Part shown: positions 52,801 through 61,828 of the stretch, piece after piece
Position numbering within the stretch: position 1 is the stretch's first letter
How the letters are laid out: each line of letters starts with the position of its first letter
Made by a program: the position numbers and the translations under genes
The notes under the pieces: model-generated
What the model was told of the DNA's origin: nothing
Seen by the model: only the letters and a program-made list of their open reading frames with translations
Database searches by the model: none
Assembly (NCBI GenBank): GCA_025994075.1
Contig: JAMQGV010000021.1
Location: 62,001-126,000 of the forward strand
Length of the DNA: 64,000 bases
From: Vicinamibacteria bacterium
Lineage (GTDB): Bacteria > Acidobacteriota > Vicinamibacteria > Fen-336
Reading direction: 5' to 3'

Positions 52801-53033
52801 TGCTCGATCCGTGGTGGAATCCCGCCGTCGAGGCGCAGGCGATCGACCGTGCCCACCGCATCGGCCAGCAGCGCCACGTGTTCGCCTACCGGCTGATCGC
52901 GACCGACACCGTGGAGGAGAAGGTGCTGGCGTTGCAACAGGGCAAGCGCGAGCTGTTCGACGCGATCCTCGGCGAGAAGCTGAGCCTGATCCGCTCGCTG
53001 CGCCGCGAGGACCTGGAGCACCTGCTGTCATGA
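49863..53033 (+). CDS. SWI2/SNF2 helicase with N-terminal SWIM zinc finger
   Basis: A 1,056-residue SF2 ATPase. The SWIM finger CTCPAGLQGPCKHVWA (Cys63-x-Cys65...Cys-x-His) is near the N-terminus. The SNF2 core has LADDMGLGKT (about 628), LDEAQNVKN (about 724), LTGTPLENHL, RRTKEQVASELP, SLKAGGTGLNL and RAHRIGQ (about 997). The middle region (80-590) is helical and strand-rich and probably binds DNA or proteins. GTG at 49863 gives a protein beginning just before the SWIM region; GGAAGA lies six bases upstream. Its stop overlaps the CNNM gene (ATGA). Confidence 0.9.
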   Translation: MLWSQLLAGHVPALTRARGADYFERGRVVALSARPRALHARVRGTWVYDVRIEFGDRGMEGSCTCPAGLQGPCKHVWAALLEAERQGRVPALVGLGPPAAAGPAPGGLTRGPDRPLALWRDRLEAIARGHASPLTLERPGAAPGDEIHYLLDLPSSLAAGALQVETALVRRRRDGQPGEPKPFAATRAEAALLPEAGDRRALLLMMGAPHPAPGGLPAVASYRVAADAVPVVLEALSHTGRARVQATRESAPVTLRWQAAPAFRLGLRVAERDEDYVLTGVLRDGTVERPLSDAALLLRQGAVFFADGQAGPLEDRGLWPFVPDLRQHRELAVPIRHGARLLGALAAAGPGPLAAVELPEELQVAVVQAAPRPRLRVDTDPRDPRRLVATLAFDYDGGLAPDEAGGFHFDAATRRLLVRDAAAEERARDLLLALGLRRVQGGAQFSLAPRRLAEAVRALAPHGFVIEVDGRVQRPGGTVRYRVSSGVDWFDLDAEVDFGDATAKLPALLEAARSGSATVLLDDGSSGLLPEEWLSRQGFLRALGEMEDGRLRFRSAQAALIGELLEDVPVLDADPGFHEARARLRAFSRVRAADPPAGFQGTLRPYQREGLGWLRFLREFGLGGCLADDMGLGKTVQVLALFAERRGVARHPSLVVVPRSLVFNWKEEAARFVPDLRVVDHTGLERGRGATSFADADLVLTTYGTLRRDVKLLEAVRFDYVVLDEAQNVKNHRTEAARAVRRLRADHRLALTGTPLENHLGELRNLLDFLNPGLLGASAAFRGGDAPGDDVARRALAEGIRPFVLRRTKEQVASELPAKTEQTLHCGLEGRAQALYRELAAHYRRTLLARVDARGMARSKLQVLEALLRLRQAACHPGLVDRRHAEVPSAKIETLVPLLHEVVAEGHKALVFSQFTSFLALVRERLAKEGLVHEYLDGRTRDRAARVRRFQDDPACPLFLVSLKAGGTGLNLTAADYVFLLDPWWNPAVEAQAIDRAHRIGQQRHVFAYRLIATDTVEEKVLALQQGKRELFDAILGEKLSLIRSLRREDLEHLLS

Positions 53034-54340
53034 ACGAGGAAGGGCTCGCCGTCGAGCTGATCCTGGTAGCGCTGCTGATCCTGTTCAACGGCTTCTTCGC
53101 CGGCGCCGAGCTGGCGCTCGTCTCCGCGCGCCGCTCGCGGCTGCAGAGCCTGGCCCGCGACGGGGATCGTCGCGCGGTGGCCGCGCTGAAGCTGCTCGAC
53201 GACCCCGACCGCTTCCTGGCCACGGTCCAGATCGGCGTGACGCTGGTCGGCACGCTGGCCTCGGCCGTCGGCGGCGTCGCCGCGGTCGAGAAGCTGGAGC
53301 CGATGATCGCCGAGCTGCCCTACGCCTGGGCGCGGGCGGTGGCGGAGCCGGTGGCCGTGAGCCTCGTCGTGTTCTGCATCGCCTACGCCTCGCTGGTCGT
53401 CGGCGAGCTGGCCCCCAAGCAGCTCGCGGTGCGCCACGCCGAGACCTTCGCGCTGCTGGTGGCGCGGCCGATCGCGTGGCTCGCCGGCTTCTCGGGGCCG
53501 GTGGTCGGGCTGCTCAACGCCTCGTCGGGGCTGTTCCTGCGCCTGTTCGGCCAGCGCGCCCAGCGCGCCAACGCGTTCCACACGCTGGACGACCTGCGGG
53601 CGCTGGTGCGCGAGGCCGAGGAGCAGGGCATCGCCGAGAAGGGGCTGCTGGCGGGCGCCATCGAGTTCCACGACCGCGACGTGCGCGAGATCCTGACCCC
53701 GGTCAACCGCATGCGGTTCGTGCGGCTGGGGGCGCCGATCGAGGACGCGCTGGTGGTCGCCCGCCAGACGGGCCACACCCGCTTCCCCGTGATCGAGGGC
53801 ACCGTCGACGACGTCGTCGGCCTGGTGCGGGCGCGCGACCTCTACGAGGCGGCGCGCAGCGGCCGCCGCGCGCTCGATCGCACGCTCGTGCAGCCGGTGG
53901 CGCTGGTGCCGTGGACCAAGATGGCGACCTCGCTTCTCGCGGAGATGAAGCGCTCGCACTGCCAGATGGCCGTGGCCGTCGACGAGCACGGCATGGTCAA
54001 GGGCCTGGTCACGCTCGAGGACCTGGTCGAGGTGATCATCGGCGAGATCCGCGACGAGCACGAGGTGCCCGAGGAGCCCGTGAAGCGGCTGGCCGACGGC
54101 AGCCTCGAGGCCGAGGGCTCGGTCCGGCTCGCCGACCTCAACGAGCGCTGGGGCTGCGCGCTGCCCGAGTCGAGCGACTACGTGACGGTGGCGGGCCTGG
54201 TGCTGCACGACCTGGGACGGATGGGCGCCGTGGGCGACGAGGTGACCGTGGCCGGCGTACGGCTGCGGGTGGTGGCCGTCGAGGGCCGCCGCATCACCCG
54301 CGTGGTGCTGCACCCCCCCGTCGCGGCAGCCGTCACATGA
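53030..54340 (+). CDS. CNNM/CorC-type membrane protein with CBS pair
   Basis: A 436-residue hemolysin-C/CNNM-like protein. The N-terminal DUF21 membrane domain (about 1-190) has NGFFAGAELALVSARRSRL and GELAPKQLAVRHAE, then two CBS domains (about 205-340: HDRDVREILTPVNRM, TRFPVIEGTVDDVVGLVRARD, DEHGMVKGLVTLEDLVEVIIGEI) and a CorC_HlyC domain (about 350-430). These proteins are thought to export Mg2+ or Co2+. It overlaps the helicase gene by four bases and converges on the ClC gene with an eight-base overlap. Confidence 0.91.
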   Translation: MNEEGLAVELILVALLILFNGFFAGAELALVSARRSRLQSLARDGDRRAVAALKLLDDPDRFLATVQIGVTLVGTLASAVGGVAAVEKLEPMIAELPYAWARAVAEPVAVSLVVFCIAYASLVVGELAPKQLAVRHAETFALLVARPIAWLAGFSGPVVGLLNASSGLFLRLFGQRAQRANAFHTLDDLRALVREAEEQGIAEKGLLAGAIEFHDRDVREILTPVNRMRFVRLGAPIEDALVVARQTGHTRFPVIEGTVDDVVGLVRARDLYEAARSGRRALDRTLVQPVALVPWTKMATSLLAEMKRSHCQMAVAVDEHGMVKGLVTLEDLVEVIIGEIRDEHEVPEEPVKRLADGSLEAEGSVRLADLNERWGCALPESSDYVTVAGLVLHDLGRMGAVGDEVTVAGVRLRVVAVEGRRITRVVLHPPVAAAVT

Positions 54341-55685
54341 GCCGGCCCAGCGGGTCGCGCTCGGCCTCGTCGTCGTCATGCAACCCCTCGGCCGCGAGCT
54401 GGCTCTCGACCAGGGTGCGCGGCGAGTAGCGCCGGGCCAGCAGCGAAGCGATCGCGACGGCCAGCATCAGCGGCGTGACCAGGCCGTAGTCGCCGGTCAG
54501 CTCGAAGACGATCACGACCGCGGTGATCGGCGTGCGCAGGAAGCCGGCGAAGAAGGCACCCATGCCGACGAGGGCCCACGCCGCGGGCTCGACCGGCAGT
54601 CCCGGGGCCAGGAGCAGCGCTCCGTGGGCCAGCGCGGCGCCGAGTGCCGCGCCGAGGAACAGGCTCGGCGCGAAGGCGCCGCCGAACAGCGGCGCCGCCA
54701 GCGCGAGCACGAAGCCGGCGAGCTTGGCGAAGAAGGCGAGGCCGGCCGTGTGAGCCTCGCCCGCACCGTGGAGGAAGGCGCCGATCGTGTGGTAGCCGGT
54801 GCCGAGGATCTCCGGGGCGAGCAGGCCGAGCAGGCCGCACCAGGCGCCGGCCAGCGCCCCGCGCGCGGCGCCGTCTCGGCCGCCGGCCTTCGGCCACCGC
54901 GCGCGCAACCGCCCGTGCAGCGCGTTCACGAGCCGTGGCACCCAGCCGGCGGTCAGGCCGGCCGCCAGGCCGAGCAGCGTGAAGCCGGCGAACTCCCAGG
55001 GCTCGGCCCAGGTGGCGGGCGCCGCGGGCAGCAGGTGATGGCCGCCGCCGAGCTGCTTCTGGACGACGGCCGCGGCGACCGCGGCCACGATGGCGCCGCC
55101 CAGCACGCCGCGCGAGGCCGTGCCGATGATTTCCTCGAGCGCGAACAGCACGCCCGCGATCGGCGTGTTGAAGATGGCGGCGATGCCGGCGGCGACTCCG
55201 ACCGGGATCAGGCCGCGCTCGACGCGCGGACCCATGCCGAGCAGGCGGCCGAGGCCGACCGCGACGCTGCTGGTGAGCACGACCGTGGGCCCCTCGGGGC
55301 CGAGCGGCGCGCCGGAGCCCAGCGACAGCGGTGTCGCCACGAAGGTCGTGGCCACGGCGCGCCCGTCGAGCCGGCGCGGGTCCTTCGCGTAGGCCCCGCG
55401 CACCAGCGCGAGCCCGCCGCCGCGCGGCATGAAGCGCGGCACGAGCGCTCCCAGCGCCGCGCCGACGAGCAGCGGGATGCCGACGGCCAGGGCCACCCGG
55501 GCGGCCCCGGCGGGCGAAGCCAGCAAGGCCCGGCGCATGGCCTCCTCGGCGGCGACCAGCGCGGCGTGGAACAGGAACGCGGCGAGGCCGCAACTGGCCC
55601 CGATCAGGGCCAGCACCGCCAGCAGCGGACGACGGGCCTGGCGACGGACGAAGGCGATCGCGCGGAGCGGGCGGCGCCGGTTCAA
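54333..55685 (-). CDS. ClC-family chloride channel/transporter
   Basis: A 450-residue, about 12-helix protein. GSGAPLGPEGPTV (about 123-135) contains the ClC selectivity region with the external gating glutamate, FGGAFAPSLFLG is the second conserved site, and GMGAFFAGFLRTPITAVVIVFELTG the third. The retained glutamate suggests a 2Cl-/H+ exchanger. It is the second gene of an operon with a MarR regulator (four-base overlap) opposite the trehalose operon, which suggests osmotic or acid stress as the common theme. No CBS domains are attached. Confidence 0.92.
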   Translation of the reverse strand: MNRRRPLRAIAFVRRQARRPLLAVLALIGASCGLAAFLFHAALVAAEEAMRRALLASPAGAARVALAVGIPLLVGAALGALVPRFMPRGGGLALVRGAYAKDPRRLDGRAVATTFVATPLSLGSGAPLGPEGPTVVLTSSVAVGLGRLLGMGPRVERGLIPVGVAAGIAAIFNTPIAGVLFALEEIIGTASRGVLGGAIVAAVAAAVVQKQLGGGHHLLPAAPATWAEPWEFAGFTLLGLAAGLTAGWVPRLVNALHGRLRARWPKAGGRDGAARGALAGAWCGLLGLLAPEILGTGYHTIGAFLHGAGEAHTAGLAFFAKLAGFVLALAAPLFGGAFAPSLFLGAALGAALAHGALLLAPGLPVEPAAWALVGMGAFFAGFLRTPITAVVIVFELTGDYGLVTPLMLAVAIASLLARRYSPRTLVESQLAAEGLHDDDEAERDPLGRLM

Positions 55686-56218
55686 CGCGCCCGGCTGCCG
55701 CGCGCGCCCCGCGCGCGGCCCACGGGGCGGCGCTCCGTCGACGAGATCGGACCGACGTCGAAGAAAGGCGCGTCGAGGCGGTCGGCCTCGGTGCGTCGCG
55801 CGATCTCCTCGAGCGCCGCCCGCAACGCGCGCAGACGCGCGGGCTTCATCGCGTGCAGCGCGTCGACGAGGGGTTGCTGGACGGGCGGCGGGCTGGTCTC
55901 CACGAGCTTCTGGCCGAGCGCGGTCAGGCTGAGCCGGATGCCGCGGCGGTCCTCGGGGTCGGGCACTCGCGACACGGCGCCGCGCTCGACGAGGCGATCC
56001 ACCACCCCCGACACCGTCGACGGGTGCGAGTAGAGGCGGGCCGAGAGCTCGCCGAGCGAGATCCCGGGGTGCTCGGCCAGCAGCCGCAGGGCCCAGACCT
56101 GGGGCCCGGTCAGCCGGGTCTGCTTGTGGATCGCCTTGGAGTGCTCCTGGATCGCGCGGAACAGCCTGCGCAGTGCCTGCACGACCGCTGATGCGTCTTC
56201 ACCCTCGACCTGGGCCAT
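55682..56218 (-). CDS. MarR-family regulator, operon with ClC
   Basis: A 178-residue MarR protein: helical start, wHTH ISLGELSARLYSHPSTVSGVVDRLVERGAV, wing RRGIRLSLTALG, and a basic disordered tail (RRPVGRARGARGSRAR). The ATG at 56218 is preferred over a much longer upstream reading that would run into the divergent trehalose gene. Its stop overlaps the ClC start. TTGTATACAA at 56272, in the 86-base divergent gap, is a likely operator for both directions. Confidence 0.88.
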   Translation of the reverse strand: MAQVEGEDASAVVQALRRLFRAIQEHSKAIHKQTRLTGPQVWALRLLAEHPGISLGELSARLYSHPSTVSGVVDRLVERGAVSRVPDPEDRRGIRLSLTALGQKLVETSPPPVQQPLVDALHAMKPARLRALRAALEEIARRTEADRLDAPFFDVGPISSTERRPVGRARGARGSRAR

Positions 56219-56271
56219 AACGGGGAATGCTAGCGCGATTCGGCCCCTCCATTCGTGTGTGCCCAAATCAT

Positions 56272-56281
56272 TTGTATACAA
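56272..56281. promoter_or_regulatory. Palindrome TTGTATACAA between the MarR-ClC and trehalose operons
   Basis: A perfect 10-bp palindrome in an AT-rich spot, 54 bases before the MarR start and 24 bases before the DUF5752-like start. It shares its TTGTA half sites with the MarR-arsM operator at 7487. Confidence 0.55.
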
Positions 56282-56304
56282 CGTTTCGTGGTATGCTGCG
56301 AAGG

Positions 56305-56958
56305 ATGCCCACGACCTTTCGCTTCTGGGGCTGCACCGAGCTGGCGCAGAGCCTCGGCGCCCTCGCGGGCGGCGAGCGCGAACTGCTCGAGCGCCTGGAG
56401 CAGGCCCCCCACGACTCGCTTCTCTACCACACCGCCCGCACCCTGCTGCGGCGGCGGGCCGCCCCGCTGGCGTGGCCCAACGACTTCGCCAACTGGGCCG
56501 CGGGCGACCTCCACGACCCGGAGCTGGCGGAGCGCCTGGCCCTCGGCACGCCGTTCGACTTCCCGTCGGTGGAGGCCTATCGCGAGCACCTGGTGGGCGT
56601 GCTCGACGACCATCTCTCGCGCCTCTCGCCGCGGCCGCGACCCACCCCGCTGCGGCCCTTCCGCTTCCTGCGCGGACACCTGGCCGCGGTGCCGATCGGG
56701 CTCGAGGCCTCCGACCTGGCCGGCTTCCGCGCCGCACTGGCCGAGGCCGACGAGAGCAGCGTCTACTTCCACGCGGTCGAGTCGCTGGGCCGCGGCGTGG
56801 ACCGACGCGGCGACTTCGCGGCCTACGTGGAGGACGTGCTCGGCGAGCCGGCTGCCGCGGCCGCGCTGCGCGCGCCCGACCCCTTCGTGCTGGGCCTCGG
56901 CGGCGCCCGCGCCCGCATGCTCGAGGGCCTCGACGCCGTGCTCGGGAGGGCCGCGTGA
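56305..56958 (+). CDS. DUF5752-like protein of the trehalose operon
   Basis: A 217-residue soluble protein: TFRFWGCTELAQSLG, a histidine-containing SLLYHTARTLL, WPNDFANWAAGDLHDPELAERL and a C-terminal helical region. The opening resembles DUF5752 proteins often found with trehalose synthases, whose function is unproven. It is first in the operon and its stop overlaps the treT GTG. I prefer the ATG at 56305 over the one at 56293 because it matches where the homologues begin; no strong Shine-Dalgarno helps decide. Confidence 0.78.
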   Translation: MPTTFRFWGCTELAQSLGALAGGERELLERLEQAPHDSLLYHTARTLLRRRAAPLAWPNDFANWAAGDLHDPELAERLALGTPFDFPSVEAYREHLVGVLDDHLSRLSPRPRPTPLRPFRFLRGHLAAVPIGLEASDLAGFRAALAEADESSVYFHAVESLGRGVDRRGDFAAYVEDVLGEPAAAAALRAPDPFVLGLGGARARMLEGLDAVLGRAA

Positions 56959-58172
56959 GCCCCGCGAACGCGCCGCTGCTCGACGACTACGCCGCGGTCG
57001 CGCCGGCCGGGGCGATCCGGCTGGTGCGCCACCTGGCCCGCGGCCTGTCCGGGCGCAGCTTCCTCCACGTCAACTCGACCCGCCGCGGCGGCGGCGTGGC
57101 CGAGATCCTGAACCGCCTGCTGCCGCTGCTCGACGAGCTCGAGATCCGCACCCGCTGGGAGGTGATCACGGGGCCGCCCGAGTTCTACGACGCCACCAAG
57201 CGCATCCACAACACGCTGCAGGGCGCGGACCTGCCGTTTCCGCGCGCGATGCAGGAGACCTGGCGCGAGGCCTCGGCGGCCACCCTTCGCCACATGGACC
57301 TGGGCGCCGACCTGGTGATGATCCACGACCCGCAGCCGCTGCCGCTGATCGACGGCCGCCGCGAGGGCAGCCGCTGGATCTGGCGCTGCCACATCGACCT
57401 CTCGCAGCCGCAGCGCGAGACGTGGTCGGCGCTGGAGCCGTTCGTGCGCCGCTACGACGGCGCGGTGTTCCACCTCGCCGACTTCGCTCGCCGGCTGCCG
57501 CTGCCCGCGTACCTGATCCACCCCAGCATCGACCCGCTGTCCGACAAGAACCGCGAGCTGCCACGGGCCGAGGTGGAGCGAAGGGTGACGGCCCTCGGCG
57601 TGCCGCTCGACCGCCCCGTGCTGTTGCAGGTCTCGCGCTTCGACCCGTTCAAGGACCCGGTCGGCGTGATCCGCGCCTTCCGCCTGGTGCGCCAGGTGAC
57701 CGACGCGGTGCTGGTGCTGGCGGGCGGCAGCGCGGACGACGACCCCGAGGGGGCGGAGATGCTCGCGCGGGTGAAGGAGGCCGCCAACGGCGATCCCGAC
57801 ATCCACGTGCTGCTGCTGCCGCCCGACGCCCACCTCGACATCAACGCGCTGCAGCGGGCGGCGACGGTCGTGATCCAGAAGTCGACCCGCGAGGGCTTCG
57901 GCCTGACGGTGGCCGAGGCGATGTGGAAGGGCAAGCCCGTCGTCGGCGGCGCGGTCGGCGGCATCACGGCCCAGCTCCGCGACGGCGTGACCGGCCATCT
58001 GGTGCACACGGTCGAGGGCTGCGCCCACGCGCTGCGGCGGCTGCTCGCCGACCGCGGGTCCCGCGAGCGGATGGGCGCCCTGGCCCGCGAGCACGCGCGG
58101 CGTCACCTGCTGATCACCCGCCACCTCGCGGACTACCTGCACATGCTGCGGCTGCAGACCGCATCCTCGTGA
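56955..58172 (+). CDS. treT: Trehalose glycosyltransferring synthase (TreT-like GT4)
   Basis: A 405-residue GT4 enzyme that would join NDP-glucose and glucose to make trehalose. It shows VNSTRRGGGVAEILNRLLPLL (the donor/acceptor loop), MIHDPQPLPLI, RCHIDLSQP, PSIDPLSDKN, LLQVSRFDPFKDP and STREGFGLTVAEAMWKGKPVVGG. The GTG start overlaps the preceding stop (GTGA), and its own stop overlaps the next GTG, so translation runs through the operon. The family can also run in the reverse direction and includes trehalose-phosphorylase-like members; TreT is the best fit. Confidence 0.88.
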   Translation: MSPANAPLLDDYAAVAPAGAIRLVRHLARGLSGRSFLHVNSTRRGGGVAEILNRLLPLLDELEIRTRWEVITGPPEFYDATKRIHNTLQGADLPFPRAMQETWREASAATLRHMDLGADLVMIHDPQPLPLIDGRREGSRWIWRCHIDLSQPQRETWSALEPFVRRYDGAVFHLADFARRLPLPAYLIHPSIDPLSDKNRELPRAEVERRVTALGVPLDRPVLLQVSRFDPFKDPVGVIRAFRLVRQVTDAVLVLAGGSADDDPEGAEMLARVKEAANGDPDIHVLLLPPDAHLDINALQRAATVVIQKSTREGFGLTVAEAMWKGKPVVGGAVGGITAQLRDGVTGHLVHTVEGCAHALRRLLADRGSRERMGALAREHARRHLLITRHLADYLHMLRLQTASS

Positions 58173-60364
58173 GCGACGCGCCGCGCACGATCGTCGTCTC
58201 CTACCGGCTGCCGCTGACGTTGCGACGGATCGGCCCCGGCTGGCGCGGCGAGCGCAGCGCCGGCGGCCTGGCCACCGCGCTCGGGCCGGTGGTGCGCGGC
58301 GGGCGCGGGCTGTGGGTGGGCGCGGCGGGTGACGCCGTCGTCGGCACCGATCCCGAGCGCGCGGCGCTGCTTGCGCAGTGGGAGGAGCGCGAGGGCTTCG
58401 TCGCCGTCGAGATCCCCGCCACGGTGCACGCCGGTTTCTACGACGGCTTCGCCAACGGCGGTCTGTGGCCGCTGTTCCACCACTTCCCCACCCGCTTCCA
58501 CGTGCGCCCGGGAGACTGGGAGGCGTACGCCGAGGCCAACCGCCTGTTCCGCGACGCGGTGCTGGCCCGCTTGCGCCCCGGCGACAGGGTCTGGGTCCAC
58601 GACTACCAGCTCCTGCTGCTGCCGGCGCTGCTGCGCGAGGCGCGCCCCGACCTCGCGATCGGCTTCTTCCTCCACATCCCGTTCCCCGCTTCCGACGTCT
58701 TCCGCGTGCTGCCGCATCGCGAAGAGCTGTTGCGCGGGCTGCTCGCCGCCGACCTCCTCGGCTTCCAGACCTGGGGCCACGCCCAGCACTTCCGCTGGTC
58801 GCTGCTGCGGCTGCTCGGGATGGACAGCGGCCTCGACCGCGTCGAGCGCGAGGGCCGCGTCACCCGGATCGAGGCGTTCCCGATCGGCATCGCGCCGGAG
58901 GAGTTCACGCGGCCGCTGGCGGCGCCACGAGTGCAGGCGCGCGTGGCCGAGCTGCGCGGGAGCGGCGACTTGAAGCGCGTCCTGGCCGTCGACCGGCTCG
59001 ACTACACCAAGGGCATCCCCGAGCGGCTGCGCGCCTTCCGGCTGCTGCTCGAGCGCCACCCCGAGTGGCGCGGCCGGGTCACCCTGATCCAGGTCGCCGT
59101 TCCGTCGCGGGAGCGGGTCTCGCGCTACCGCGAGCTGCGGCGCGAGGTCAGCGAGCTGGTCGGCGAGATCAACGGCGAACTCGGCACCCCGGAGTGGACG
59201 CCGGTCGTCTACCTCAAGCGTTCCGTCGCGCGCGAGGAGCTGGTGGCGCTCTACGCCGCCGCCGACGTGTGCTGGGTGGCGCCGCTGCGCGACGGCATGA
59301 ACCTGGTGGCCAAGGAATACGTCGCGTGCCAGGAGTCGGGCCATGGCGTGCTGCTGCTCTCCGAGCAGGCGGGCGCCGCGGCCGAGATGGGCGAAGCGCT
59401 GCACGTCAACCCCTACGACGTCGAGGACTCGGCCGAAACGCTGTTGCGCGCGCTGACGCTGCCGGAGGGCGAGCGCCGCGAGCGGCTGGCCGCGCTGCGC
59501 GTGCGCGTCCACCACGGCACGGCCCACGCCTGGGCCGAGCGCTTCCTGGGCCGGCTCGACGAGGCGTCCGCGGAGCGCGCCCTGCACGGCGGCCCGTCGG
59601 TGGCCCCACTGAGCGTGCCGGATCTGGTCGCCGCGTGGGGCGCGGCCCGCCGCCGGCTGCTGCTGCTCGACTACGACGGCACGCTCACCCCGCTGCGGCC
59701 GCGGCCCTCCGATGCCGCGCCCGACGCCCCGCTGCTGGAGCTGCTGCACGCCCTCGCGACCGACCCCCGCAACACGCTGGCGGTCGTTTCCGGCCGGCCG
59801 GCCGCGGTGCTCGAGCCGTGGCTGGGCAGCGTCGAGGGGCTCCACCTGATCGCCGAGCACGGCGCCACCCGGCGCCTGCCCGGGGAGGCCTGGCAACCGC
59901 TGCGCCCGGGTGCGGACGCGGAGTGGAAGCCGCGGGTGCGGCCGCTGCTCGACGCCTTCACGCTGCGGGCGCCGGGCAGCTTCGTCGAGGAGAAGCCGCA
60001 CGCGCTGGCCTGGCACTACCGGCTGACCGAGCCGCAGTTCGGCGAGTGGCTGGCCCGCGAGCTCCTGGCGACGCTCGAGGGCCTGCTCTCGGCGACCGAG
60101 GTGCGCGCGGTGCCCGGCAACAAGGTCGTCGAGGTGCGCTTCGCGTGGGCCCACAAGGGCGAAGCCGCCCGCACGCTGCTGGCCGAGACCGGCGCGGACC
60201 TGGCCCTCGCGATCGGCGACGACCAGACCGACGAGGACCTGTTCGCCGCGCTGCGCCCCGAGGACTGGAGCGTGGTCGTCGGCCGCCAGGCCTCGCGCGC
60301 CCGGTTCCACCTGCCGACGCCCGACGCCGTGCGCCTCGCGCTGCGCGAGCTGCTGCCGGTGTAA
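58169..60364 (+). CDS. Bifunctional trehalose-6-phosphate synthase/phosphatase
   Basis: A 731-residue fusion. Residues 1-455 are a GT20 trehalose-6-phosphate synthase: [55 protein letters not shown], and [16 protein letters not shown]. The C-terminal part (from about 490) is a HAD phosphatase: [11 protein letters not shown] (about 500), SGRP, and [10 protein letters not shown]. Together they make trehalose from UDP-glucose and glucose-6-phosphate in two steps. It is the third gene of the operon, so one transcript encodes two routes to trehalose. Confidence 0.95.
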   Translation: MSDAPRTIVVSYRLPLTLRRIGPGWRGERSAGGLATALGPVVRGGRGLWVGAAGDAVVGTDPERAALLAQWEEREGFVAVEIPATVHAGFYDGFANGGLWPLFHHFPTRFHVRPGDWEAYAEANRLFRDAVLARLRPGDRVWVHDYQLLLLPALLREARPDLAIGFFLHIPFPASDVFRVLPHREELLRGLLAADLLGFQTWGHAQHFRWSLLRLLGMDSGLDRVEREGRVTRIEAFPIGIAPEEFTRPLAAPRVQARVAELRGSGDLKRVLAVDRLDYTKGIPERLRAFRLLLERHPEWRGRVTLIQVAVPSRERVSRYRELRREVSELVGEINGELGTPEWTPVVYLKRSVAREELVALYAAADVCWVAPLRDGMNLVAKEYVACQESGHGVLLLSEQAGAAAEMGEALHVNPYDVEDSAETLLRALTLPEGERRERLAALRVRVHHGTAHAWAERFLGRLDEASAERALHGGPSVAPLSVPDLVAAWGAARRRLLLLDYDGTLTPLRPRPSDAAPDAPLLELLHALATDPRNTLAVVSGRPAAVLEPWLGSVEGLHLIAEHGATRRLPGEAWQPLRPGADAEWKPRVRPLLDAFTLRAPGSFVEEKPHALAWHYRLTEPQFGEWLARELLATLEGLLSATEVRAVPGNKVVEVRFAWAHKGEAARTLLAETGADLALAIGDDQTDEDLFAALRPEDWSVVVGRQASRARFHLPTPDAVRLALRELLPV

Positions 60365-60384
60365 CGTCTGCCGGAGGGGCCCCC

Positions 60385-61818
60385 ATGCCGATGCGAAGTG
60401 CCGTGAGCCTGGGCCTGCTGCTGCTGTGCGTGGCCTGCGCCACCAACCCGGCCACCGGCCAGCGCCAGCTCATGCTGATGAGCGAGGCGCAGGAGGTCGC
60501 GCTGGGTCGCGAGGCGGACGGCGAGATCGGCGGCGCCTACGGCCTGGTCGCCGACCCGGAGCTGCAGGCCTACGTCGCCCGCCTCGGCGCGACCCTCGCC
60601 GCCTCCAGCGAACGGCCGGGGCTGCCGTGGACCTTCCGCGTCGTCGACGATGCCGCGGTCAACGCCTTCGCCCTGCCCGGCGGCTTCATCTACGTGACGC
60701 GCGGCCTGCTCACCCACCTCGACTCCGAGGCCGAGCTGGTGTCCGTGCTCGGCCACGAGATCGGCCACGTGACGGCGCGTCACTCCGCCGCGATGGTGAG
60801 CCGCCAGCAACTGGCGACCCTGGGCCTCGGCATCGGAATGGTGCTGAGCCCCGATCTGCAGCGCTTCGGCGGGGCCGCCCAGGCGGGCCTCGGCCTGCTG
60901 TTCCTCAAGCACGGCCGCGACGCCGAGCGCGAGGCCGACGACCTCGGCCTGCGCTACCTGGTGCGCCAGGGCTACGACCCGCGCGAGGCGGTGGAGGTCT
61001 TCGCGGTGCTGGAGGCCGTCAGCCGTCGCGCTGGCGGCGGCCGGATGCCGAACTGGCTCGCCACCCACCCGCCGCCGGAGGACCGCGCCCAGCGCCTGAG
61101 CGCGGCGATCGCGAGCGGGGGCCTTTCCGGGGACCGCGTCGCGCGGCGCGAGTACCTCGCCCGCATCGACGGCCTCGTGTTCGGCGAGAACCCGCGCGAG
61201 GGCTTCTTCGTCGACGGCGTGTTCCATCACCCCGACATGCGGTTCCGGATGGCCTGGCCGAGCGACTGGAAGACCGACAACCAGCGCCAGGCTGTCACCG
61301 CGGTCAGCCCTGCGCAGGACGCGGTGCTGGTGCTGACGCTGGCGCCGGGCGCCAGCGCGGAGCAGGCCGCCCGCGAGTTCTTCGCCCAGCAGGGCCTGCG
61401 CCCCGGCGCCGTGCGACGCGAGCGGATCGGCGGCCTGGCGGCCTTCGGCGGTCGTTTCGAGGCGACCTCGGGCCAGACGATCCTGGCCGGCGTGGCCGTC
61501 TTCGTCGAGCACGAAGGGCGCGTGTTCCGCCTGCTGGGCTACACGTCGCGCGCGCGCTGGACCGCCTACGAGGCGATCCTCGAGCGCGGCGTGCGCAGCT
61601 TCGCGCCGGAGACGGATCGCCGCGCGCTCGACGTGCAGCCGCACCGCCTCCGGCTGGTCGACCTGCGCGGGGCGACCAGCGTCGCGGAGTTCGTGCGGCG
61701 GCACCCCACCCCGGTCGGCGCCGACGTGATCGCGCTGATCAACGGAGTGCCCGAGGGCGGGACGCTGCGCGGGGACGGACCGGCCAAGACCGTGACGGGC
61801 GCCCGCCTGCCCTACTGA
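60385..61818 (+). CDS. M48-family metalloprotease lipoprotein
   Basis: A 477-residue zinc protease. The lipobox LLCVAC places it as a lipoprotein. The active site HEIGHVTARH (about 127-136) is followed by the third ligand in the READDLGLRYL region. The N-terminal NPATGQRQLMLMSEAQEVALG matches BepA/YfgC-like proteases; the C-terminal part beyond 300 is a longer strand-rich domain, not TPR repeats. It probably processes or assembles outer-membrane proteins. GGAGGGG precedes the ATG. It may be read from the trehalose operon, 20 bases beyond. Confidence 0.88.
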   Translation: MPMRSAVSLGLLLLCVACATNPATGQRQLMLMSEAQEVALGREADGEIGGAYGLVADPELQAYVARLGATLAASSERPGLPWTFRVVDDAAVNAFALPGGFIYVTRGLLTHLDSEAELVSVLGHEIGHVTARHSAAMVSRQQLATLGLGIGMVLSPDLQRFGGAAQAGLGLLFLKHGRDAEREADDLGLRYLVRQGYDPREAVEVFAVLEAVSRRAGGGRMPNWLATHPPPEDRAQRLSAAIASGGLSGDRVARREYLARIDGLVFGENPREGFFVDGVFHHPDMRFRMAWPSDWKTDNQRQAVTAVSPAQDAVLVLTLAPGASAEQAAREFFAQQGLRPGAVRRERIGGLAAFGGRFEATSGQTILAGVAVFVEHEGRVFRLLGYTSRARWTAYEAILERGVRSFAPETDRRALDVQPHRLRLVDLRGATSVAEFVRRHPTPVGADVIALINGVPEGGTLRGDGPAKTVTGARLPY

Positions 61819-61828
61819 GCGCGGGGCG

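Noticed and set aside
56219..56737. N-terminal extension of the MarR gene up to 56737
   Set aside because: It would cross the divergent trehalose promoter and gene, and the MarR fold begins naturally at the ATG at 56218.
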